Source of the DNA: Lycium barbarum
Taxonomy: Eukaryota > Streptophyta > Magnoliopsida > Solanales > Solanaceae
Assembly: GCF_019175385.1 (NCBI RefSeq)
Contig: NC_083341.1
Span: forward strand, 20,158,203 to 20,222,202
DNA: 64,000 bases
Reading direction: 5' to 3'
The position numbers and the translations under genes are program-made. A model generated the notes under the pieces. That model did no database searches. It was not told the origin of the DNA and was given only the letters and a program-made list of their open reading frames with translations. This document shows, one piece after another, positions 10,877 to 22,400 of this stretch (the first letter of the stretch is position 1; each line of letters starts with the position of its first letter).

Positions 10877-12280
10877 TCAAATATCTAAATTCTGCATTAT
10901 GTCAAAACAACCAGTACCCATCTTCACTGGCAAACCTAAGCAAATTCTGGAGGATGGCGTCTCCAAGTAGTCAGTCAAACCGTGAGAGGCTGCTTCGACA
11001 ATGAATTTGGAAGCCGTTTCAAAAGACATCTTAAGGAACGGTGACAAAGACTCGGATATCCTTCCATGTCTGCTCATTGGCTGGTATCCACCCGTATGAG
11101 TCATGTAGTCAGCTATTAGGCTCAAATGTCGATATTCAACCTCAACCCCATATATTCCAAAAACTGTCTTAACCTCTCGTATGATTGCTGCTCGGGCAGC
11201 TTCAACTCCATATGTATTCAGTATAGCACGAATATTATTTGTGTATATTCGATTAACATCAAGATGATCTTGCATTTTCCAAAAGGTTCCAAAATCTATT
11301 CCAGCTGCTTTCAGGGCCCAATAAGCAGAATCAGCGACTTGGCTTTGTTTCTTTGTTTGCTTTTCATCCCAAATTACAGTATTTTCAGTTACTTCATACT
11401 TGACCATTCTGCATTGGTCGATTTTACCGGAGTTCTTAATATACACTTTCTTTGCAGTCTTCTGGGCAACCTGCATGCATTAGAAATTTAGATGTTATCT
11501 CAGGGCAGCATAAAGTAGAACTAGTAGTAAAGGTTCTAAATCTGACTCCGCAAATAAGGGGTATTGTGGACAATCAAATTTCAAGGCAAACAATTTAACA
11601 TTAAGTTTAGCTGAAGAATGACGATAGGGCAGATAGGCCTAGCAAAGTGTTCAATAAAAGTGCAGACTAAAGAAAAGATACATAAAAAGAAGGGGTACTA
11701 AAGAAAGACATTAAATTACCCCATTTTTAAGACCGAGAAGTCCAGAGCCAACTGCAGCCTTCGAAACACGGTCCCATTATTCCCGAGTTTCAAAGGCTAC
11801 AGTTAGACCTAAAGGGTTGGCTCCAGATAAATTTCTCGGTCTTCAACAAAAAGGACATTTTAATGTCTTTCTTTAGTAATTATTGAGAGAATAACAAAAA
11901 TGGTTGAAGATTACCTGAGCTAGCAAGATATGAGGTTCATCGATGAATCTAAAGTGGACCTCGAAATGCAATCCCTCCACAGCAGTAAAGACGGACCTGT
12001 CTGAATCCTTTTTGCTATGTTTTTCCTTATTTTTCTTCTGTTTGATAGTCTTTTCGGTCTTCGACTTACTTGGTGTCTGCTCTTCATTGCCAGGGTCTCC
12101 AGTTTCCTCTTCTTCCTCCCTACTTCCAGTGTCATGCCCTTGATCAGGTTCCCCTTCTTCAACTTCCGCAGTGGTCTCAGCTTCATCTTCACAACCGTCC
12201 CCATAATCCATCTCATCCGTGGTTTGCCGTTTTCTTTTTTGTGCATCTGAACTAAGATCTTCGGTTCTTTCGTCCTCGGC

Positions 12281-12328
<48 letters not shown>

Positions 12329-14921
12329 CTTTTCCTCATCGTGTCTGGTACTGGAAGCATTTTCTTCCGTCTCATTTGAAGCCACCGATTCCGAGCTTGA
12401 CTTGAAGTCCTTTATGCCATTAATTTTAGAGAGCAAGGCCAAATGGCTTTCTATTGCGTCCTCCAATTCCCTTTTGAACACATATTTTAGGGTATACTTG
12501 CAATCTTCTGATGACACAAATTCATGCTTTTTTAGCTTCACCGTGAGCTTGTAAAGTCGAGAAATTTTATTGTTGTGGATTGATAGTGGAAAAAGATTCA
12601 CTTCCATACTCTCAATCACATCTGCAAGAGTGATCTTCTTCACTTCTGCCAAAAGAGACTGGGCATCATCCCTGAATATCACTTAAAACTTTTAGATTTT
12701 TCTGCAGCAGATTTCAAGAAAGTGTTGACAAGACAGATATACAGAATAATATCCATGAGAAAATGAAGCAAGTCTTTGGGTGTGTTGGTATGACGAAAGT
12801 CATTTTACATGGAAAATGTTTTCAATTGCTGGTGTTAGATAGGTGGGTGAAAAATCTTCCGAAAAAAATATATATATTAAAGATCAATAATAATATCAGC
12901 AAATTGGAGAGTGTTTCCGTGAAACTTTTGAGTTCTATAGATTGTTCTATTCAAGCAAATAATGTGAAGGTAAAAGTTACGGAACATCCTTAAGTGAGGA
13001 AAGTCATTTTCCTCATTTTGATGAAATGTTTTCCATGGAAATGACTTTTGTCATACCAAACACCACAAGATGACTATCTCACAGAAACCTGGAAGTCATT
13101 TTCCCTCATACCAAGCACACCCTTTACATTGTCAATGTGGAGTAGAGAACTATTAGCTCAAAGACCAATCCGAAGATACTCTCCCCATCGCCAAATAATA
13201 AATGAAATCGCCATTCAACTTACTTTGATTTCCAACCAAGGAAGGGGCACGTCATGATGGGAGTCTTAATCACATCAGAGGCAGTCATCAAAATCTCCTG
13301 AAGACGTGGAATTCCAAGAGTGACATTCATTTCTCCACGACCAGCAAGATGAAAAGTATTCAATCTGAAAGTGAGAACAACATTTAATACATTAATTTGT
13401 TTAATACATTACTATGTCCCAACAAGATTTGTTATCAACGAAGTCCTGGAGATGGAACATTCAACATTTTCTAATTCCCCCTCACTTTACCTTGTGAATC
13501 CATCTTTTAAACCAATTTTCATCAGAATTCATTCGCCATCAGCAGTAATTTTGGACAAAATGTCAAATGTTGCCATTTATTTGCAAGCGAAAGAATTAGT
13601 ATGGCTCATTGGAGTTTTCAAAAGAGAAGAAAAGTTGATTTGCAGAAATGAACGACTAAATAACCACATTACTCCATCATTTTACTATTTGCCTTCCTCC
13701 AGCTCTGTCTGTGGTTTATTTACTTGAGCAGTAAAAACAAATTATTCAGTTATCTATAATAATCATACAGCTTCTAAAAGCAACGTACACATTTGTACCG
13801 GTGGTTTATAAAGATCCTACCCGGTTTCCCTCCTTCGCACTTACTACTTCAATTTACTTTCTTGTGCGAGTGATTTTAAAACAGGACTGTTTAAAGATTG
13901 GACTACACCTTCTTTCATGCTCCAGATAAAAGTAGTCCATCTGTTTCTATTGTATCTTAGTTTAACGGGGCATGGAGTTTAAAAAGGGAGACTTTTGAAT
14001 CTTGTGATCTTAAAATAAAGAAGTGTAATGTGACAAAATAACCTTTAAATCTAGTAGTCTGAAACAAGTCATGTGGGATAAATAGAATGAAAGAGTTACA
14101 ATATAATAGTGACATTCTTTTTCAAAGAGATTAAAGAAAAAGTAGGACATACAAATTGAAACGCGGGGAGTAATTGAATTAGAAATACAGTATCATAGGT
14201 ATGCTACAAGAGCACAATATTGGAGCAAAAAGCCTAAAATTCAAGCATTGATCGTTCCAGTAACATCAGAGGCTGATCTATGATTTAAAGTTTATGAGTT
14301 AGGAGTTCCAACCTTTTGAGTTTTTGGGTATTAATAATTTATACATATTAATTGAATTTTTTTTAAGACAAATACAGAGTTTGGGGCTAAAGATACCGGG
14401 TTATGCCAAACCCGTATTGTCAACTCTACATCAGCCCCTAAGAAACATGACATTTTGATTTGAAGACCTTATCTCAACTTCTCTTTACATCATATTTGGT
14501 TAACATTTCGGTTAGGTGATATCATATTCCATTCCTATTTCGATCTCATCATGGTTCAAAGGTACTTAATAAAACAAAGTAAATAATCCACTTAGAGAAT
14601 AACAAGAAGTATATTGTCTTATGTCATTTGGGTTGATGGTTCACCAACTGACTGACCAGCAAGGACACCAACCGGCTCTCCCGAATCGGCGAGACTTGAG
14701 AGGTATTTTTGTTCCACTAATTGTAGAAAGTCCGCCTCCTCCTCTTTCAGTTGCTTTAATATCTCTTCCTTTTTCACTTGCTTCTCTAGTTTCTTCTCTA
14801 ACTTTTTCGCTTTGTTTTCCCAGAAGTGCTTCACTTTTTCTTCCAGGCCATCAGGCAATTTCTCAATATATGAGTTGAGCTTGCGTCCATGACACAACTT
14901 TTGGCAGATGGTTTCTTGATT
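10877..14921 (-). CDS. NRPA1: NRPA1 exons after the gap: trigger loop to C terminus
   Basis: The first exon (14,921-14,623) starts [10 protein letters not shown] after a TATAG acceptor. It has a Lys/Glu-rich helical stretch and ends [19 protein letters not shown] plus the first two bases of the next codon. Its donor reads ATAAGA where GTAAGA is expected. The next exon (13,364-13,224) begins with the base that completes Thr, then [13 protein letters not shown] (trigger-loop region), and ends in phase 2 at a perfect GTAAGT. The exon 12,671-11,915 encodes a long acidic insertion with a run of about 14 Asp and a Lys-rich stretch, as is usual in RNA polymerase I. The last exon (11,470-10,877) encodes the conserved jaw/cleft end ([24 protein letters not shown]) and ends with TGA. 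Confidence 0.85.
12286..12325 (-). repeat. (ATC)n coding microsatellite, poly-Asp in NRPA1
   Basis: About 13 ATC/TCA repeats on the plus strand encode an Asp run in the acidic C-terminal insertion of NRPA1. Antisense frames give poly-Ser or poly-Met and are not genes. Confidence 0.9.
12778..13122. repeat. Intronic MITE, GGGTGTG-type ends
   Basis: Inverted ends are GGGTGTGTTGGTATGA at the left against TCATACCAAGCACACCC at the right, with internal repeats of GGAAAATG/CATTTTCC. It lies in the NRPA1 intron between the 13,364-13,224 and 12,671-11,915 exons. A second copy of the family is in another NRPA1 intron at 22,945-23,308. Confidence 0.7.
13930..14178. repeat. Intronic CTCC-type MITE remnant
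   Basis: Weak inverted ends (GTAGTCCATCTGTTTCTATT against CAAATTGAAACGCGGGGAGT) enclose AT-rich DNA in an NRPA1 intron. Confidence 0.4.
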
Positions 14922-16468
14922 CTATACAACAATGAATACATAAACGAGTCATTTAATATTTCTCTCAGCAGAAAAGAGACACAGAGGATACACTTGCGAA
15001 AATAAAAAAGTAATGAAAAAGTAACAAAAATGAAAAACACCGAGCATCAGTCTGGGGACACACGAATATTAAGGAAATTATGGTGTAATAAGCACAATGT
15101 TAAATTTTGTATTATTTCTTTACACAACCAATGGAAAACTTCAATCGCTACATGCTAAATACACAATTCCTCTCAACAATTACTCTGTTCCATTTTGCAT
15201 GGAAAAAAAGAAAGACTACATAGCATACCAAAAGAACCCTAAGAACTTATGTTTTTTTAACATGACATTTGTATGGCTATAAGCTAAGTTACTCGGACTC
15301 GCCTAAAATGTCATCGGGTGCGTGTCGGATCCTTCAAAAGTAGTGTATTTTCAAAGGATCCGACATGGGTGCGGCAACACTTTCGAAGAGTCCGAGCAAC
15401 TTAGGCTATAAGAACACGTCATTAATAGTTCTCATTAATTTTTGAAATAGAACGGAAAGGAAAGAGTGTCAAGTTTTATTCCAAAAACAAAAATCTTTCT
15501 TTCAAGGTAATGACTAAAATTTCTAACTTGAGAACTTAGATTTCATAATATCAAGATACCATACAGAATTTGCCTTTTGATAAATAATGTTATAATACAC
15601 AGCATCTGACATGTATATGACATCAAGTCAATACATTGAATCAAAAGTACGACGAGTCCATAGTAAAGTTCATAAACTACACTCCCTCCACTACAATTTA
15701 TGTTTCTTACTTCCCTTTTTAGCCTCTATCAAAACTTTCTAAATCTAGTAGTAACTCTTTAATACCAACATCCTACATGTCATGCTTAAGACCAAAAATA
15801 TTTAAGGGCATTGTGGTAATTAACGTATACTTAGTTTAAGATCACCAAGATTCAAAGTATCCATTAAATTGATTAAGGAATTCTGCAACATGGTAACGTG
15901 CATCCCAAGACCACAGATTTAAGTTTCTATAACATTTTATTAAAACCCATCACTGTTTTAAGCACAAGAAGAAACTATTACATGGTAGTAGCCAAAAGAA
16001 ATAATGTTTGACAACTTAAACAATACGGCAGCTGCACAGCAACAAATCACCTTTACCATTTTTTTGGACAAGCAAAAATGTCACCGTACTTTTCCAAGCT
16101 TCTTTTAAGGTTCAAAATCAGGTTTCATAGATAATGATTTTGGAAACCACCAAACATTATAAAGCCATGCTTCAAGAGTTTCTACCTCATAGAAAGTATG
16201 AGCAGACATGATAATTTATTATTCTCGTACTCATTCTTTCACTTCCCAAAATTACCAAACACGTAAGCAGGATGTTTCAGAGACAATTAAAAGGAACTGA
16301 TAATTTGTCAAGGTTTAAATATAAGTAATAAATAGTCATAGCTTGCATGTCATGAAGTTCTTTTAAAACAATAATATGAGACAGCAACAGAGCACCACCT
16401 TTAAATTATGAGTGCTATCAACTATCCCATAATTAAATAGAAAAATTCCAAAAGATATACCAACTTAC
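14922..16468 (-). other. Interval where the bridge-helix exon should lie
   Basis: Exon 15 ends in phase 0 at GAKGST and the next recognisable exon starts in phase 0 at NQET. In plant NRPA1 about 125 residues lie between these points, including the bridge-helix motif (AGREGL, DTAVKT). I read both strands of this interval and found no such motif, only AT-rich DNA, a MITE (15,283-15,409) and a CTCCCTCC-type repeat edge near 15,684. Confidence 0.7.
15283..15409. repeat. Short MITE with AAGTTACTCGGACTC ends
   Basis: The left end AAGTTACTCGGACTC and the right end GAGTCCGAGCAACTT are inverted repeats. Inside, GGATCCTT/AAGGATCC forms a further inverted pair. It lies inside the interval that should hold the missing NRPA1 exon. 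Confidence 0.65.
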
Positions 16469-19400
16469 CGTACTCCCCTTTGCCCCAGTAATTGTCATAA
16501 GGGCAATGCAGTTTCGAGGGAAACGTTTCAACAATCCTTTCAGCAGCAACTCTTTATTAAATTGTGAGCCTTTATTCACCAATTTATTTTTCATTTTCAT
16601 GTCTAAGGTTGCTGTAGCAGCTTCTTTATTGCTGCTTATGGCTTTTTCAATTTCTAGTTGGAGCTCCAAAGGGCCTGACATAAAAGGCAATATTTTTCCC
16701 ATCAGTTGCCCGACACAATCCTTAGCCTAATGAAGATAGAATTAACACTGAAAAACCTCATGACATAAAATACCTATTTCTCCCCTCTTGAACTTCACAA
16801 AATCACAATGAGCCTCTTCACCAACATCCTCTCCTTCAAGTTCCTCCTTCCTTCGAATATCGTAATGTGGTAAGATGACAAGATCATCAATACCACAAGT
16901 GAAGCCATGAAACTGAAGAGACCGAGTAAATTTTGATGAAAGATTTCATCAAGAAACCAAACATATCAGGAGAAAGAAATAACTAAACACAAGATAGCGA
17001 ACCTGCAAGAAAATAGTAAATAAACGACTCAGAGCAGAAAGTAAAATGCCTGCTTTGTTGGACCCATAAAGCTCCTGAATCGTGTGAACTAACCCAAACT
17101 TTCCAAACTGAGCCTTGTCGATTACACCACGCACAAGCTCATTTTTCCAAATTAGGAATTTATTTTCAGCAGTTCTATCTTCTTCTTCTTCTTCTTCACT
17201 TGACTGATACTCAGCTAGGCGACTCTGGCTCAGGAAATACGGATATGGAATTTTCCCTTTGTTTTTCACGGTACAAGGTGCACAGCCCTTTGTCAGATGA
17301 TTCAGTAAAGCAGTGATGACCTACAAACGCAGAGCTAAATTGGTCAGTTCTCTATGTAGTTGACCTTTATGATTACTCTAACATCTCGTTCAAGATCTGA
17401 AAATGCAATGCATAGTGAGCTAGTTTTTGCTAGTCTGCACCTGCTTCCCTGTCCAAAGAGGCTTTGGTTTCCACACAGCAGGCAAGATAGTCTGTACAAA
17501 ACCTTCAGAATCTATTACAGGAACTTTATTTAAATGATTTCCGGAAGTTAAACCGGACCCAGCAGCAAACATGCCAGACCCGTACAGAAGCTGGTTAAAC
17601 TCCTCAAGGGTCAAAAATGTATTCTTCATGGTAAGAAGCACTGAACCTACAATATGATCCTGGAGAAAGTGAATACGAGAAAAAATTATCAGTTAGAAAT
17701 TCTGATCAAACACATAACAAGATTGAATCACAAAAAGTTGTTCAATTTGGTTTTTCCAACCTGAATAAGGCCTCTAACAGTATCTCCCTTGGTCGGAACA
17801 ATGTACTGTTCGTTAGCATTTACAATGTTATATGCTTCGGCACGAGAAATTTCATCTTGTGGAAAGTGGACATTCATTTCATCACCGTCAAAATCTGCAT
17901 TATAGGTACTGCAACAAATACAGATTGTTATTCCCGCGTAGAACTTTTGTAGCATTACATACATGGGAAAAAAACGAATAGAGAATTCCAACCTGCAATT
18001 AGCATAGTGCATGCGAAGTGTTTTCTCTCCTTTCAATATGCGGACAACATGAGCCATTATACTGGGCTTGTGAAGGGTAGGCTGTCATCAGATTTTTTCC
18101 AGTTAGACCATTGTGCAGCTATGAACGAGTAGCAAGACAACAAAAAGCAGTTTATGGATACACATTCCATTGATCACTGTCGTGAAATATTTTATTTAAG
18201 TAGGTGAAGCACCAAACAAACTATTATACACCAAAAACTAGAACCAGCTCACTTTTGCACGACACAGTTATGGATACACATTCCATTGGTCACTATCATA
18301 AATATTTTGTTATGCAAGTGAAGTGGCAGAGAAGAGCCAACAAGAGACAGATAGGTGAAGCGAGAAATGAACAAAAGAACATAAAAAGTCAAAAAAAAAT
18401 GAATGGGAAAAAAGGAGAAAGATCACATTTTTGTTTAAAATTTGCTTCTTTTGTGCTTTGAATAATTAAAAGCTTAGATACCATTATCTTTAATGAGCTA
18501 ACTTGCTGACATTGTTCCATTGCATCTAACCCCAGGCAATCACATAGTTATCTACATCAAATATGATATGCTTGTGTGATCCATCCCATAGATAGCAAAA
18601 GTTAAAGTGGAATATCCATTAGAACTTCTTTTTCCTTAATTACAGCACATCATAGTTGCCAAGGATTAGTCTGTTACTCCCTCTGTTTCAACTTATGTGT
18701 CTTACTTTCCTTTTAGTCCATTTAAAAAAGAATGTCACTTTGTATATCCACTAAGTTTCTAACTCCAGCATTACCATTTTACCTTAAATGATAAAGGGGT
18801 ATTTTTGGTCTGTTTTACACATTTAGTTTAAGATCATAGATTCAAAAGTCTTATTGACATTCTTAAAATCTGTGCCCCCAATCAAATTAGGGTAAAATTA
18901 GAAATAACCACTTTTCTAATTGAAAAATAGCCACTGTCCCGAAGGTTGCAACTTCTACAGTGAAACTCCATGACAGTTTTCACTTTTAGAAGTTGCAACC
19001 TCCAAGACAATGAAATAGAGGGAGTAGAGGGCAGTTAATTTGACAATAGTATTTACACCCCTAGAATGAAGCATGAAATACTGCATACAACCAGCTCTGC
19101 AGACTGAAGCAAAAAGCTCTACCTGTCGATTCACAAGAACAATATCCCCATCTTGTAAGTGCCGATAAACAACTTTGCCTTCAAATTCAAACTCATTGTC
19201 CCTCCCAGATTGAGTCACTGCTCCCCTGGAAGAAGGCAATTTTCTAGATATTGCTTTACGCAAGTCTCTACCTGGTGGCAGTTTCACGATAGATATTCTA
19301 TCAGCAACAGAGACAGCCCCAGGAAGGGTTTCAGGTCCATTGAGAATAGCATCTCTCATTTTGAAAGCATTCCAAGGAGTCAACCTCTGATGAAAGAATG

Positions 19401-22400
19401 AGATAATTAGCACAGAACAAGCAAGTACAGGAGATGCTAAAAGTTAAGCATTCAGCTCGAATATAAAAACAAGATGTGTAGAATACTTTTCTACCCTTCT
19501 CCCTCTTTTGTCATTGTTTTTCCCGTTAACTTGCCATGTCAGGTAACTAATATAGCCAAACTATACTCCGTAAATAAGCCTGGGTATTGAATATCACAGG
19601 GAAATAGTTTCTCTAACAGGTTTATTGTTCAACCCATGTAAATCGAATAAGGAATCCCATACAAATCGTAGAATATAGCCAATTTGAACTCCATTTTGTG
19701 AGCATAGAAGTTGAAACTTGCATTTCTTGTTCTATTTTAATTTCTAGATAGGTAAGAAACAGCAGAAGAATTCCAAAATAAGTAAATTTAGCATCTTCAC
19801 CCATACCTCAGGATAGGTTAGCCTTAAAGCAAAATATGGTGGAATCCCAATTTCATTGACAGACAAATAAGGGTCCGGAGATATAACTGATCGGCAGGCA
19901 AAATTGACTCTCTTCCCCATCATTTTCTGGCGGAAGATACCTTCTTTCTTTTCCAACAATTGACATATGCCCGTACCAACATCTTTTTGACCTTGACCTG
20001 CCATTTAATATAGATAAAGCAGCTAATCAGCCCAAAAAAATGATTGCAATCTGACAACCAGAACCGCGGAAAAGACTTAATCGCCCCAATAAGCCATTTT
20101 CAGCAATGGAAACTCAAACCACAACTCAGCGCCAATAGCAAATAAACACCATAACACCATGACGTTACAACATTGCATAGAAAATTAGATGTTGCAAGGA
20201 ACATACATAAACCCCTGATTTCCTTAGAAATTACATACTGTTGAAATAACATACCGCACCTCATACATGCAAGTGTACAGAAAAATAAACCAACTAAATT
20301 CAGACAAAACTGAGATTCTTAGCTGCAATCAAGTTTCAAGCCCGTTCCTACTTTGACAGTAGAAGACCTATAAACAAAAAATATGCATTCTAAAGCTTAA
20401 ATTTTTAGATAAATTTGTAACGTAATCCAATATGATAGAATCAAGTCTCACCATCGCCATTAGCAAGATAAATTTCACATACTTTATGAAAGAAAAATAA
20501 TTCAAACTCGCACATAAGGGGGCGTGTTGAAGACCTAAAATAAATCAGTAGAAGTGTGGGACATCTCAATTTAAGCTTTTAATGAGATGGTCACATAGTT
20601 GAACACGGATGGATGATCCACAACCTGCAATTTTGCAGGATAATTCAGGATATGCTATAGTTCCCCTAACTGCATCACTTAAGGTGCCTAAAAATTGCAA
20701 ACCCGTTTCTCCTCTTCCAACCTACAAATGGCCGCAAGATCTGTCAGAACCAATTCCTGATATGTTTGGTTAAGATATCTGTTTTACTAATCCCTACATC
20801 ATCTTGGGAATAGTCGGGTAAAAGAAGAAGTACCGAGTAACTTCGGCATGTGACAAGTGTGTACATATACTCAGATCGGTATATGTCATATTCACTATTT
20901 TAAAAATGAGAACTGAAGCACACACTTCTTTAAGGTTAAATGCACAATTTATAGAAATTCAAAGAGTACCATAAATTTATACATTTTAGTACGATAATAA
21001 TCATTTCAATCAAAGAAATAATTTCAGCATCTCATAAAGGATAATGATGATATTAATCCAATTTCTCAAAGTTGAGATTCAAAGAATTGATCGTTTTCGC
21101 TGGGACCACTTTGCACATAATTTTGAAGTGTACATTTATCTAAAGCGCACGGCATTGCCCATGAAGCTATGACCCCTTGCTTTGCATTGCTCCATCCCAT
21201 TAAGCAATGGCAATTAATAATACAGTTTATAAGCAGCATTGGTAACAAAAGAGAGGAATTAACTCACCAGCAGCTGTTTTGCTATCAAACAGCACATTTA
21301 CAGATTGTTGAAGATCCATCAAGCAGCTAATGATCTTAGACCCTCCAGCCCGGTTCATATGAGCATTTCCCAAAGCTATATTTGACTGTAGGACCTTGCC
21401 AAGAAGAACTGTATGTGGATGCTCCATAACCTGAAGAAACATCAAATCTGAAATGTAAGAAAGTGAGGAATATAAAGATAGGATGAGAAAATTTCACAAA
21501 CTTGTACCTCTGTGGCTTCAAATGTTATGTAAACCTCTTTCCTTTTGTATTTAGTGTATCAAAATTATTGCAACTAAAAGGAGGACAAGTTTTGAAACAG
21601 CCTCTTCACAAGGCAGGGGTAACGCTGCGTACACACCACCCTCCCCAGACCCCACTTGTGGGATTACACTGGGTATGTTGTTGTTGTCAAAGGAGGACAC
21701 GTTTTTCCTCAATGTGTTAGCTTTATGTTTCCTTTATTTTGTGTACTTGAACTAAAACATAGTATGCACACGATCAAAAACCCTTAATCGATTGCCTCCT
21801 CAACCCTTTAAAAGTGAGCTATAACTTTGAAATGGAAGAGACAATGCTTGATACAAGGAAAAAGGAGAAGAGATATGGTAATGTGCAAACACCGAAAAAG
21901 CATGACCACGTGTCATGGGCATTCCTGTTAAGTACATAGGGAGAAACTGGTTCTTTAATTATCGGTGCTCCAGAAGGAATTTTGTGGCACAAAGAGTATT
22001 AAGACAAAGGGTACCCTCATTCACCCACTTTCTTCATTCTAGTCATGGAAGGATTCAACATATTAATGGCTAAAACCATCCAATTCAGAATGAGTTGAGG
22101 GAGATGGGGAAAAATGACGTAAACTTAGATGATGCCAGTTTACTTCCATAAATAGAAACATAAAGCTCCAGCTAAACATCTGCAGTATCCATTCAAAGTA
22201 GCAGAAAAGACAAGCAATATTCAAAGATTCTGAAATATTAATTTAATTACTGCTGCTCAAGTACAGGATAAAGAGAGATCCAAGTAACTACGACATAAAG
22301 ACCTAATGTCAAATATCTTTTTTTAAAATCTGTGCACATCATAGCAATATCAACCAAATAAGTAGACATAGTATACGCAATATGTGCAATTGACAAAAGT

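Noticed and set aside
12219..12554. Poly-Ser ORF on the plus strand and poly-Met ORF on the minus strand
   Set aside because: They are other frames of the poly-Asp microsatellite within an NRPA1 exon.
14600..14625. U12-type AT-AC intron in NRPA1
   Set aside because: The donor ATAAGA lacks the ATATCCTT consensus and the intron ends in CAG, so a mutated U2 donor is the better reading.
16675..16735. Upstream extension of NRPA1 exon 15 ([15 protein letters not shown])
   Set aside because: Although open, it would need phase 0, but exon 14 ends in phase 1 at its best donor. The acceptor at 16,675 (TGTCAG/GC) gives the correct phase and the expected [11 protein letters not shown] start.
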